A stretch of 64,000 bases of DNA, taken from positions 1 to 64,000 of the forward strand of contig NZ_BJXB01000011.1 of the NCBI RefSeq assembly GCF_007990775.1, written 5' to 3'. The DNA is from Deinococcus cellulosilyticus NBRC 106333 = KACC 11606. Its GTDB lineage: Bacteria > Deinococcota > Deinococci > Deinococcales > Deinococcaceae. Shown here piece after piece: positions 7,723-15,519 of the stretch. The notes under the pieces were generated by a model. That model had not been told where the DNA came from, did not search any database, and saw nothing but the letters and a program-made list of their open reading frames with translations. Every line of letters begins with the position of its first letter. Position 1 is the stretch's first letter. The translations under genes and the position numbers were made by a program.

Positions 7723-8492
7723 ACCTTCACGCCCGCCAGGAAGTTTTGCAGCCAGGCAACAAGGTCTGCGGGTCGGTCCACCTGTTCGTCCGAGACCTCC
7801 TGCAAATAAGGCATGTGCCCGACCTGCACAGCATGCCCGGCCAGACGCAGCATCTCAATGTCATTGTCGCTGTCCCCGAAGACGGTGGTGTCTTTCAGGC
7901 CCACCCCGAGTGTGCTGGCAATGTACTTCAGGGCCTCAGCCTTGTTGGCCTGGGTGGGGGTGATGGTCAGGAAGTGCTCGTAGGGCACCTGACCGCCCGT
8001 GAGGGTCAGGTGGGGCAGGTGCTCAGAGAGGGTGGATTTCAGTTCTGGAACCGAAATGTGGTCCACGTTGAGCTTCATGACTTTTGCCCCCACCAGCTCC
8101 TCAAGAGGCTTCACGGGGAGGTAACGGCTCCAGCGCTGGCTGCGTGCCCCCTGGGGTGCCCGGGTGAAAAAGTGGGTGGTCGAGAAGGCATACAGTTCTG
8201 CCTCGGTGTGGGTCAGCCGGGCCACTTTCTCCACATCCTCCTGCGAAATGAGGTGCTGCACGTGGATCTCATCCTGAATGCGCACCTGCCCACCATTGCT
8301 CGTGGCGCGGGCATGGTGGGGCAACCTTGCCAGAAACTCAGGGGGCAACTCCCAGCGGCCTGTGATCAGGGCAATGCGGATGCCAGCATCAAAAGCCTGC
8401 TGAATCAGCCCGTAAAGCGCCTCCGGGACCTGCTGTTCGTGCTCGTCAAAAAGGGTGCCATCAAAATCAAAGGCCAGAAGGTGCGTGCTCAC
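7719..8492 (-). CDS. Cof-type HAD-superfamily phosphatase
   Basis: A HAD hydrolase of the Cof/type IIB class: motif I FDFDGTLFDE with both catalytic aspartates, motif II ITGR, and motif IV VFGDSDNDIEML. A large cap lies between. These enzymes usually dephosphorylate sugar phosphates or related small molecules. The frame is open to an ATG at 8522, but the GTG at 8492 is preferred: a TACAAT box lies at 8502-8507 and AAGG precedes it, while the ATG has no ribosome site. The 3' end overlaps the PfkB gene (ATGA). It is a paralog of the HAD gene at 9371-10147 in the same operon. Confidence 0.88.
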   Translation of the reverse strand: MSTHLLAFDFDGTLFDEHEQQVPEALYGLIQQAFDAGIRIALITGRWELPPEFLARLPHHARATSNGGQVRIQDEIHVQHLISQEDVEKVARLTHTEAELYAFSTTHFFTRAPQGARSQRWSRYLPVKPLEELVGAKVMKLNVDHISVPELKSTLSEHLPHLTLTGGQVPYEHFLTITPTQANKAEALKYIASTLGVGLKDTTVFGDSDNDIEMLRLAGHAVQVGHMPYLQEVSDEQVDRPADLVAWLQNFLAGVKV

Positions 8493-8549
8493 AAGGACCT
8501 TATTGTACCGTTCAGGCTGCATTGAGACTGGATGCCATTCCCTGTTTGT

Positions 8550-9371
8550 TCAGGGTGCTTTTCCAAAGAAGGTCAGCAGACCCGGCAACTGGCTGGACCA
8601 GTACGCCGTGTCATGGCCGCCTTTCTCTTCAGAGAACTCCACCTGTGCTCCAGCTTCCCGCAAAGCACGCACCAGGTGTTCATTCACATCCCTGAGGGGG
8701 TCGGACTTGCCCACATCCACCCGGAACACCAGGCTCTTGAGGTTGACTTTGGAAAGGAGCTGAAAGGGATCACGGTCTGCCTTCAAGGCTGGTGTGGCGT
8801 AAAGCCAGTCCCGCTGGTCCTGGTACAGATCGTTGTTGCCATCCCAGATGGCAGCACTCTGGACTGCAATCTTGCTGAAGAGTTCGGTGTAGGTGAGGCC
8901 CAGAAACAGGGCAGCAAACCCCCCCATCGAAGTGCCCCCGATGAAACGCCCATCTCTGGAGGTGGTGGTGGAGTACCGGTTGTCGATGTAGGGAATGAGT
9001 TCCTGCACAATGTAATCGGCGTAGCGGCCTGCATTCACCCCGGCAATGGCTTCACGGCTGTTCACCGCAAAACTGTTGTCATAGTCTGGCGAGACAATCA
9101 GCATGGGCTGAACTTTCTTCTCTTCAAGCAGTCGATCCATCACCTTTCGGGTCTGCATGCTGCCAAACCAGAAACTGGCGTTTCCACCGTAAGGGTGCAG
9201 CAGGTACGCGGTGGGATACTTCTTCTGCTTGTCATAATCGGGGGGCAGGTAAACCCGCACCGTCATGGTCCGGCCCAGGGTGTTGGTCTTGATGTGGAGG
9301 GTCTCCACCTTGGAGGGTGTGGCGGCCAGTGCGCCGCCCAGCAGCATCAGCACGGTCAAAAGTGCACGCAT
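8550..9371 (-). CDS. Secreted esterase (esterase D/feruloyl-esterase-like alpha/beta hydrolase)
   Basis: A 273-residue exported hydrolase. It begins MRALLTVLMLLGGALAA, a signal peptide with likely cleavage near residue 17, then YLPPDYDKQKKYPTAYLLHPYGG, the oxyanion-side motif of the putative-esterase family. The nucleophile elbow is GTSMGG and the catalytic histidine is in KGGHDTAYW. The ATG at 9371 overlaps the stop of the upstream HAD gene (ATGA), which decides the start over the longer frame to 9404. Export of one enzyme inside an operon of cytosolic sugar-phosphate enzymes is notable. Substrate unknown. Confidence 0.87.
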   Translation of the reverse strand: MRALLTVLMLLGGALAATPSKVETLHIKTNTLGRTMTVRVYLPPDYDKQKKYPTAYLLHPYGGNASFWFGSMQTRKVMDRLLEEKKVQPMLIVSPDYDNSFAVNSREAIAGVNAGRYADYIVQELIPYIDNRYSTTTSRDGRFIGGTSMGGFAALFLGLTYTELFSKIAVQSAAIWDGNNDLYQDQRDWLYATPALKADRDPFQLLSKVNLKSLVFRVDVGKSDPLRDVNEHLVRALREAGAQVEFSEEKGGHDTAYWSSQLPGLLTFFGKAP

Positions 9372-10147
9372 CAGGGTCTTCCTTCCAGGTACCGTCCAAG
9401 CCACTGGGGGACCCCCACCAGTGGGCAGGACACCTGTTCTTTGCAGATGTCTTTCAGGCAGGAGACATGTCCCACCTGCACGGAGTGCCCCGCCAGGCGC
9501 AGCATCTCCAGATCGTTCTCACTGTCTCCAAAAGCCACCACGTCTTCAAGCGGAATGTCCAGAAGGGCCGAAATTTCTTTCAGGGCATGGCCTTTGTTGG
9601 CCTGCTGTGCAGTGACCGTCAGGAACTCCAGATAAGGTTCCATTGCACCCGAGGCGTTCAGGTGCGGCAACGTTTCACGAATTCTGGATTTCAGCAGGGG
9701 GACAGCTTTGCCTCTGAATTGCAGTTGCAGGATGTTGTGGCCGGTCATTTCTTCAAGTGAACGCAACTGACCTGCCTGCCGCCACTCTTCCCACACTGGA
9801 GCGTCCACATCCTGAACGAAAGCCAGAGGTCGATCGGTCAGGGCAGAGCCCACCACTTCCAGCCCATCAGGCATGAGGGCAAGTACGGCTTCAACTTCTG
9901 CAGACGTGAGGATGTGGGTGCGCACCTGGTTTTCTCCCAGCACAATTCTGTGGCCATTCCCGAGAGCCCGGGCATCTGGCTCAATGAGGTTCAGCAGGGC
10001 CCGTGGCAGCCCCAGACGCCCGGTGATCAGTGCGATCCTGTGACCACTGGCTTTCAGGGCCTGCAGGTGCGTGACCAGTTCTGGCGCGTGGGCATCGGTG
10101 GCTTCATCGATGAGGGTGCCATCCACATCGAAGACGAACAGTGACAT
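9371..10147 (-). CDS. Cof-type HAD-superfamily phosphatase
   Basis: A 258-residue HAD phosphatase and the first gene of the five-gene operon HAD-esterase-HAD-PfkB-ferredoxin. Motif I FDVDGTLID is at the N-terminus, motif II ITGRLG follows, and motif IV is VAFGDSENDLEML. It closely resembles the HAD protein encoded two genes downstream (same cap region TVTAQQANKGHALKEIS versus TITPTQANKAEALKYIA), so the pair is a recent duplication that has diverged. A TAAAAT box seven bases before the ATG points to a leaderless transcript. Confidence 0.88.
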   Translation of the reverse strand: MSLFVFDVDGTLIDEATDAHAPELVTHLQALKASGHRIALITGRLGLPRALLNLIEPDARALGNGHRIVLGENQVRTHILTSAEVEAVLALMPDGLEVVGSALTDRPLAFVQDVDAPVWEEWRQAGQLRSLEEMTGHNILQLQFRGKAVPLLKSRIRETLPHLNASGAMEPYLEFLTVTAQQANKGHALKEISALLDIPLEDVVAFGDSENDLEMLRLAGHSVQVGHVSCLKDICKEQVSCPLVGVPQWLGRYLEGRP

Positions 10148-10154
10148 GGGCCAT

Positions 10155-10160
10155 ATTTTA
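10155..10160 (-). promoter_or_regulatory. -10 box of leaderless promoter for the HAD-esterase-PfkB operon
   Basis: TAAAAT on the minus strand, seven bases before the ATG at 10147. Confidence 0.5.
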
Positions 10161-10301
10161 TGCCATTGCCTCTAAGAATTCAGGAGCCAGCACACGATCT
10201 GCAAAAAAGGCAATAAAAAAATCGGCTCTTCGCCGACTGATGTAGAACATTATAGCACGGTATGCAAAATACGGCAATTCAATCCAGGGCAATCCGTGAA
10301 A

Positions 10302-10331
10302 AAAGAAGGACAGGGAAACCTGCCCCTGTCC
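10302..10331 (-). terminator. Rho-independent terminator of aspC
   Basis: An 8-base perfect stem (GGACAGGG / CCCTGTCC, 10308-10331) followed on the minus strand by TTCTTTTTT. It lies 14 bases past the aspC stop. Confidence 0.8.
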
Positions 10332-10344
10332 AGAAAAAGTCAGT

Positions 10345-11493
10345 TCACAGCAATGTGCCAATGCGACGCAACGCCTCCTGAATGTTCTCCATGCTGGTGG
10401 CGTAACTGATGCGGATGCGGCCCGGAGCCCGGAAATCCGTGCCAGGGACCACAGCCACTTTGGCATCGTCCAGGATGCGTCTGGCGGCCTCGATCTCATC
10501 TGCATGAATGGAGGTGGTGTCCACCATGACATAGAAAGCGCCCTGAGGGGTGGGGGTGGGCAGGCCCATATGGTTCAGTTCGGAGACAATGAAATCCCGG
10601 CGTTCCCGGAACTTCTCACGGGCAAAATCAATGTACTGCCTGCTGTCCCGGATGGCTTCTAAAGCAGCGTACTGGGCCACACTGTTGGCATTGGAGGTGC
10701 TCTGTCCCTGAATGGCATTCATGGCCTTGATCAGGTGCTCTGGGCCTGCGGCATAACCAATGCGCCAACCAGTCATGGCGTAAGCCTTGGAAGCCCCATT
10801 GATGGTCAGCACATGGTCCCAGCCGTAAGTTGCTGCAGAGACATGCTTCTCGTCATAGATGATGTGCTCGTACATCTCATCGGTGATCAGGAGCAGGTCT
10901 TTTTCCACACACAACTCCACCAGAGCCCGAATGGTGGCTTCAGGATAAACCACGCCTGTCGGGTTGGAGGGACTGTTGATCATGATGGCCACGGTGCGGT
11001 GCGTGACTGCAGCACGCACCTTCTCAGGGTCAAGGGCATATCCTTCTTCTGCGGGGGTGTCCACAAAAACCGGAACCCCTCCTGCAAAAGTCACCATCTC
11101 CGGATAGGACACCCAGAAAGGTGCAGGAATGATCACCTCATCCCCGGGATCAATCAGGGCCACCAGGGCATTGAAGAGCGCCTGCTTGCCCCCGGAAGTC
11201 ACCGTGACCTGCTCAGGAGTGTAGGTCAGGCCGTTTTCCCTGAGCAGTTTCTCGCTGATGACCTCGCGCAATTCAAAAATCCCGTTCACAGGGGTGTATT
11301 TTGTTTTGCCACTGCGAATGGCCTGATACGCAGCCTCCTTCACATGGTCCGGGGTGTCAAAATCCGGTTCACCCACCGACATGGAAATCACATCGATCCC
11401 CTGGCGTTTCAGTTCCAGAGCACGGGAGGTCACCGCCACCGTGCTGGAGGGTTTTAAGGCTTGAATCTTCTGGGAAAGCTTGGCCTTGAACAT
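10345..11493 (-). CDS. aspC: Aspartate aminotransferase, class I/II PLP enzyme
   Basis: A 382-residue fold-type I aminotransferase of the subgroup Ib type found in Thermus and Bacillus. The PLP lysine is K236 in INGASKAYAMTGWRIGY; the cofactor-binding SNPTG (176-180) and ITDEMYEH (203-210, with D205 and Y208) are intact. It transfers the amino group between aspartate and 2-oxoglutarate; this subgroup may accept prephenate. It is a single-gene unit: a TAGACT box lies seven bases before the ATG, and a terminator follows. Confidence 0.93.
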   Translation of the reverse strand: MFKAKLSQKIQALKPSSTVAVTSRALELKRQGIDVISMSVGEPDFDTPDHVKEAAYQAIRSGKTKYTPVNGIFELREVISEKLLRENGLTYTPEQVTVTSGGKQALFNALVALIDPGDEVIIPAPFWVSYPEMVTFAGGVPVFVDTPAEEGYALDPEKVRAAVTHRTVAIMINSPSNPTGVVYPEATIRALVELCVEKDLLLITDEMYEHIIYDEKHVSAATYGWDHVLTINGASKAYAMTGWRIGYAAGPEHLIKAMNAIQGQSTSNANSVAQYAALEAIRDSRQYIDFAREKFRERRDFIVSELNHMGLPTPTPQGAFYVMVDTTSIHADEIEAARRILDDAKVAVVPGTDFRAPGRIRISYATSMENIQEALRRIGTLL

Positions 11494-11500
11494 GAAAATC

Positions 11501-11506
11501 AGTCTA
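11501..11506 (-). promoter_or_regulatory. -10 box of leaderless aspC promoter
   Basis: TAGACT on the minus strand, seven bases before the aspC ATG at 11493. Confidence 0.5.
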
Positions 11507-11552
11507 AACCTTGCAGGAGAACAGGATTTTCTGGGTTATAGACCTGTTGGGA

Positions 11553-11623
11553 GCAGAAGGTGAGACACGCAGAAGGCAGAAGGCCCTATCACCACCATTG
11601 CAGGGGCGAGGCATGCCTCGCCC
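11553..11623. repeat. Composite heptad repeat plus REP-like palindrome, copy 2
   Basis: GCAGAAG units occur at about 11553 and, in tandem, around 11570-11583. The perfect palindrome GGGCGAGGCATGCCTCGCCC follows at 11604-11623. The flanks (ACCACCATTG before, TTGGCAGCAATCT after, then TTTGCAGAAA) match those of the copy at 55492-55625, so the repeated module is about 120 bases long. Confidence 0.8.
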
Positions 11624-11692
11624 TGTTGGCAGCAATCTGCATGTCCTTGAACGGCCTGTCGGGCCATCTTTGCAGAAAAGTTGCTCTGAACC

Positions 11693-12496
11693 TCACCTTG
11701 CAACCACAGGTTTGATCGGGAAAGCGCCCACCTCTCCCGATTGACCTGTCCCATCAAAAGTGACTTGCACAGAGGTTGCAGGCAGTTTGGAGACTTCGCC
11801 AGTTTCCAACACAATGCTGTTGCTGCTCATCAGCAGGACCTCCTGTGTGCCTGCAAGCTCCAATTTGACGTCTGAAGTCCCGAGTCGTTCTCCCGTTCCT
11901 TCCAGCAGAAACTTCGCCCTGAACATCAGACCATTGATGGGCTTTGAGGTCAGGCTTTTCACCTGCAGTTGGATTCTGGGGGTGTACTGGTTTGTCCCGG
12001 ACCTGATCCAGTCGGTGTGCACAGATACGACCTCAAATCCCTGCTTTTGCATGGCTGCCTGTCGGGCCTGTTCCGCAGCCCTGCGTGTCGCCTCCTGCTG
12101 TTTCTTCACGCGGGCCTGATGCTCCCTGTAGATCTGGGTCTCGAGGCGTTTCACTTCTGTGCTGGCTTTTGCCAGGTATTTCGATCTGGGATGGCGCTGC
12201 ACGAAATTCCTCAGGCTTTGCAGGGCCAGATCCCTTTTTCCAGATTGCAGGATTTTGATGGCCCGCTCAAACTGGGCCTGATCGCTGTTTTTCAGAGTGT
12301 GGATCTCTTTTTTGAGTTTCTGGATGCTCTGGACGTGCCTGGAGATCTGCTTTTTCAGCTTCTGATTGCCTTTTTCCAGAGATGCAGTCTGCTGCCTGGA
12401 AAGCTGCAACTGGTGCTCCAGAATGGCGGTCTGGCGAAAATGAGAAGCTGTGCCTGCTGCCAGGACCAGCACCAGCACCCACACGACCCACTTCAC
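11693..12496 (-). CDS. Membrane-anchored coiled-coil protein, unknown function
   Basis: A 267-residue protein I do not recognise. It starts with GTG (GTGAAG) behind an AGGTGAAGG ribosome site. Residues 2-18 form a membrane anchor or signal, residues about 28-72 a coiled coil rich in Q, K, E and L, residues 75-110 a TPR-like helical pair (IKILQSGKRDLALQSLRNFVQRHPRSKYLAKA), then a charged helix (K/Q/R/A, 115-150) and a C-terminal beta-rich domain. The plan resembles envelope proteins such as YbgF/CpoB in outline only. Single gene on the minus strand. Confidence 0.7.
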   Translation of the reverse strand: MKWVVWVLVLVLAAGTASHFRQTAILEHQLQLSRQQTASLEKGNQKLKKQISRHVQSIQKLKKEIHTLKNSDQAQFERAIKILQSGKRDLALQSLRNFVQRHPRSKYLAKASTEVKRLETQIYREHQARVKKQQEATRRAAEQARQAAMQKQGFEVVSVHTDWIRSGTNQYTPRIQLQVKSLTSKPINGLMFRAKFLLEGTGERLGTSDVKLELAGTQEVLLMSSNSIVLETGEVSKLPATSVQVTFDGTGQSGEVGAFPIKPVVAR

Positions 12497-12588
12497 CCTT
12501 CACCTGCAAAGAAAAAACCCGGAAAGCCCTTCATGGCTTCCCGAGCGTAACAGAAAAGTATTTTTGAAAAATGACAACCTTGAACAGA

Positions 12589-12616
12589 GCTGATGGCTGA
12601 CCGCTGAATGCTGACG
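12589..12616. repeat. Tandem heptads GCTGANN x4
   Basis: GCTGATG, GCTGACC, GCTGAAT and GCTGACG in direct succession. Same seven-base period as the other intergenic arrays. Confidence 0.75.
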
Positions 12617-12622
12617 GCTTCT

Positions 12623-13813
12623 TCAGACCTGAGACCGCACATTCAGGGCCATCTGCAGAGCACTTCCTGCAGCCCCGATGGCACTGGCGTGTTCTTCAAA
12701 GCGGCACTTCACAATCACCTGATCGGTGTAGATTCCGGGATGGGTCCGGGTGCGCACCTCGTTGAGCATGCTGTCCCAGAAGTGCTCTGAGAGGCCCATC
12801 AGGGGCCCTCCCAGCACCACCCGACTGGGGTTGAAGGTGGTGAGCAGGTTGCTGATCAGGATGCCCAGATACCGGGAGAAACTGTGGACAGCACTGAAGG
12901 TTTCTGGGTTCTGCACCTGCAGGGCCTCGGTGATTTCATTCAGGGTGCCCTGCCCATGTCCGAACAGGCTCTGGCTGAGGGCACGCACACTGATCAGGGT
13001 TTCTGCACATCCGGTTTTTCCGCAGGTGCAGCGCCTGCCCTGATCGGGTTGCAAGATGGTGTGCCCGATCTCTCCGGCGTAACCACTGCGGCCATGCAGG
13101 ATGTCTCTTTTCAGCACAAAGCCTGAGCCCAGACCTTCCCCGAGGCTCAGGTAGATCAGGTCCTCGACATCGGTCAGGTTCCCGAACATGTACTCGCTCA
13201 TGGCTGCGGTCTTGGCTTCGTTGTTGATGTAGAGCAGCACGTCCTGCCCGGCCTGTTTCAGGGCAGACTCCAGAAAGGACTGCACCGGCACACTGGACCA
13301 GTCGAGGTTGGGTGCGTACAGCAGCACTCCACTTCTGGGGTCCACCGGGCCGGGAAGCCCCAGACCGACCCCCACCACCTGCCGTTTCTCGGTCTGGCAG
13401 TGTTCCAGTGCACGAACCATCAGGGCTGCTGTCTGGGAAAGCACGCTGGTGGGATCTCCTCCTGCGTGGCGTTCCTGTTCTGCCTTCAGCACTTCACCCC
13501 GGGGGTTGGTCACGACCAGATTCAACTGGTGGGGGGTCAGTTCCACCCCGACCAGGGCGAGCCCATCGTGGTTGAAATGGATGGGCAGGGAAGGCCGTCC
13601 CACACGGGACGCCTCCTGGCTTCCCAGCAAAATCCAGCCTTCCTCTGCGAGCTCCTGAATGAGCTGGCTCACGGTGGGTTTGGCCAGATCCAGTTTTTTG
13701 GCCAGGTCTGCACGGGACAGGCCAGGGGTTTCCCGGATGGTCCTCAGCAGGGCCATCCGGTTGAGTTTTTTGAGAAGGGCCTGATCGCCCGCAATGGCAC
13801 CTGCGTGTTTCAT
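12623..13813 (-). CDS. xylR: ROK-family xylose operon repressor
   Basis: A 396-residue ROK regulator. An N-terminal winged HTH (about 18-62, LSRADLAKKLDLAKPTVSQLIQEL) precedes a ROK sugar-kinase-like domain with LGLPGPVD and the zinc motif CTCGKTGCAE. By position and homology it is XylR, which releases DNA when xylose binds. The frame extends to 13912, but the ATG at 13813 (MKHAGA) is chosen since the HTH needs no more upstream sequence and a TAAAAT box lies at 13836-13841. It sits downstream of xylB on the same strand with its own promoter. Probable targets are the two AGTTA-N7-TAACT operators near 16.75 and 16.98 kb. Confidence 0.9.
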   Translation of the reverse strand: MKHAGAIAGDQALLKKLNRMALLRTIRETPGLSRADLAKKLDLAKPTVSQLIQELAEEGWILLGSQEASRVGRPSLPIHFNHDGLALVGVELTPHQLNLVVTNPRGEVLKAEQERHAGGDPTSVLSQTAALMVRALEHCQTEKRQVVGVGLGLPGPVDPRSGVLLYAPNLDWSSVPVQSFLESALKQAGQDVLLYINNEAKTAAMSEYMFGNLTDVEDLIYLSLGEGLGSGFVLKRDILHGRSGYAGEIGHTILQPDQGRRCTCGKTGCAETLISVRALSQSLFGHGQGTLNEITEALQVQNPETFSAVHSFSRYLGILISNLLTTFNPSRVVLGGPLMGLSEHFWDSMLNEVRTRTHPGIYTDQVIVKCRFEEHASAIGAAGSALQMALNVRSQV

Positions 13814-13835
13814 GGTCTGGGTCCTGTGTGGAGGA

Positions 13836-13841
13836 ATTTTA
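13836..13841 (-). promoter_or_regulatory. -10 box of xylR promoter
   Basis: TAAAAT on the minus strand about 22 bases before the xylR ATG, with AGGA ahead of the start. A TTGCCT 15 bases further upstream could be a weak -35. Confidence 0.45.
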
Positions 13842-13850
13842 GCATGGGGA

Positions 13851-13953
13851 AGCAGAAGGCAAGATACATGGGCTCGGGCTTGAGCTTCAGGCTTATATCC
13901 TGGCTGGAGCAAGAGCAGAGTAAAGCCTTCTGCCTTCTGCTTTCAGCCTTCTG
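13851..13953. repeat. Heptad repeat forming a long inverted repeat
   Basis: CCTTCTG-CCTTCTG-CTTTCAG-CCTTCTG at 13926-13953 has the seven-base period. Its first half is complementary to GCAGAAGGCA at about 13851-13860, so the segment between xylR and xylB can fold into a long stem-loop. Confidence 0.6.
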
Positions 13954-13956
13954 CCC

Positions 13957-15390
13957 TTACCCCATGTACCCCACATACCGCTCATACCCTTCCCGATAAG
14001 CATCCGCATTCTGGGGCAGGGTGGTGTGTACGGCAGGTTCACGTTCAGGCAGGGGGAATCCGGCCACTTTGAACCCGAGCAGGGCTGCACCGTAAGCTGC
14101 TCCCTGCACGTAAGCGGGTTTCAGCACGGGAATTTCGAGCACATCGGCCAGGATCTGCACCCACAGGTCGGATTTGGAGCCGCCACCTGTGGCCAGGACC
14201 TGCTTGAGGGGGGTGAGGGGCTGGATGATGTTCAGGGCGTCTTTGAGGGAGAAAGCGACCCCTTCCAGCACAGAGCGCACGATGTCGTTGGCATTGCTGG
14301 CAAGAGACAATCCAGAGAGGGAAGCCCTCAGGTTGGGGTTCAGGTGGGGGGTGCGCTCTCCGGCGAGGTAAGGTTTGAAGGTCACGCCGTTGGCTCCGGG
14401 TTTGCTCTGGGCGGCCATTTCGGTGAGCTGGGTGAAGGCGTGGTTTGGAAAGAGGGTGTCTCTGAGCCATTGCAGACTGCTGGCCGCACTGAGGGTCACC
14501 CCGAGCAGATTGTAGGCCCCATCTGCGTGGCAGAACAGGTGCACCCGGCCCTGTGGATCAGGATTTGCCTCGGTGAGGGGGGCGAAGATCACGCCAGAGG
14601 AGCCCAGGGAGAGGGTTCCGGTGTGGATGTCGTCCTGGCTGATTCTCAGGCCGGTTGCCGCTGCAGCGTTGTCTCCTGCGCCTGCCACCACGGGAATGCC
14701 TGCGGGCAGGCCCACCTGTTTTGCGACCTCTGCAGAGAGGCGTCCCACCACATCATCAGAAGCAATCACTTCTGGGAAATAGGAAACAGGAATGTCCAGT
14801 GCACCCAGGATGTCTTCGTCCCACTGCTTGCTGGCAAGGTGGAAGCAGTTGGTTCCAGAGGCGTCACTGGGTTCTGCCCTCATCTCTCCGGTGAGCCTGT
14901 AGGAGATGTAATCCTTGGGCAGCAGGATGTGGCGCACTTTTGCGTAGTTCTCGGGTTCTTCATCTCGCAGCCAGATCACTTTGGGAAGTTGAAATCCGGT
15001 GATGGCCGGGTTTCCGGTGCGGGCAATGAAAGTGTCCTTGCCGATGATGCTGTTCAGTTTCTCGACGGCATTTCCGGTGCGCTGGTCGTTCCACAGGAGT
15101 GCATTTCGGATCACCTGCCCTTGAGCATCCAGAGCGACCATCCCGTGCATCTGGCCTGAGAGGCCCAGGGCCAGCACTTCGGTGCCTTCGGGAAGTTGCT
15201 CCACAACTTCCCCCAGGGCAGAAATCGAAGAGTCCCACCACTCCTGGGGGTTCTGTTCGGTCCATCCAGGCTGGGGGGTGTAGAGGGGGTGGGTTTTGAT
15301 GACTTCTGCGATGATTTTGCCTGTGGCATCGACCGCCAGAACGCGTGCGCCAGAGGTGCCTAAGTCCAGACCCAGGGTCACTTGAGCCAT
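13957..15390 (-). CDS. xylB: Xylulokinase
   Basis: A 477-residue FGGY-family kinase that phosphorylates D-xylulose to xylulose-5-phosphate. The N-terminal phosphate motif LGLDLGTSGARVLAVD, the substrate loop GLSGQMHGMVALD and the C-terminal ATP site ATGGGSKSDLWVQILADVL with QGAAYGAALLG are present. Translation should start at the ATG at 15390, because GGAGG lies five bases before it; an in-frame ATG four codons earlier would put that site inside the gene. It lies 129 bases downstream of xylA, behind a hairpin with a T run that should lower its expression relative to xylA. Confidence 0.95.
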   Translation of the reverse strand: MAQVTLGLDLGTSGARVLAVDATGKIIAEVIKTHPLYTPQPGWTEQNPQEWWDSSISALGEVVEQLPEGTEVLALGLSGQMHGMVALDAQGQVIRNALLWNDQRTGNAVEKLNSIIGKDTFIARTGNPAITGFQLPKVIWLRDEEPENYAKVRHILLPKDYISYRLTGEMRAEPSDASGTNCFHLASKQWDEDILGALDIPVSYFPEVIASDDVVGRLSAEVAKQVGLPAGIPVVAGAGDNAAAATGLRISQDDIHTGTLSLGSSGVIFAPLTEANPDPQGRVHLFCHADGAYNLLGVTLSAASSLQWLRDTLFPNHAFTQLTEMAAQSKPGANGVTFKPYLAGERTPHLNPNLRASLSGLSLASNANDIVRSVLEGVAFSLKDALNIIQPLTPLKQVLATGGGSKSDLWVQILADVLEIPVLKPAYVQGAAYGAALLGFKVAGFPLPEREPAVHTTLPQNADAYREGYERYVGYMG

Positions 15391-15403
15391 TGTTGCCTCC
15401 ATT

Positions 15404-15438
15404 AAAAAAGGACCAGGGGGAGAGAGAGGCCCTGGTCC
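15404..15438 (-). terminator. Intercistronic terminator/attenuator between xylA and xylB
   Basis: A perfect 9-base stem (GGACCAGGG / CCCTGGTCC) with an 11-base loop, followed on the minus strand by TTTTTT and then directly by the xylB ribosome site. It has the form of an intrinsic terminator inside the operon. Confidence 0.75.
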
Positions 15439-15519
15439 GGAAGAATTTCGAGGGTGGAAAGGGGCAACAGGGAGGAGGGATGACGTTGAAGAGAAGGGTC
15501 TCCTCCCGGAGTGCTGTGG

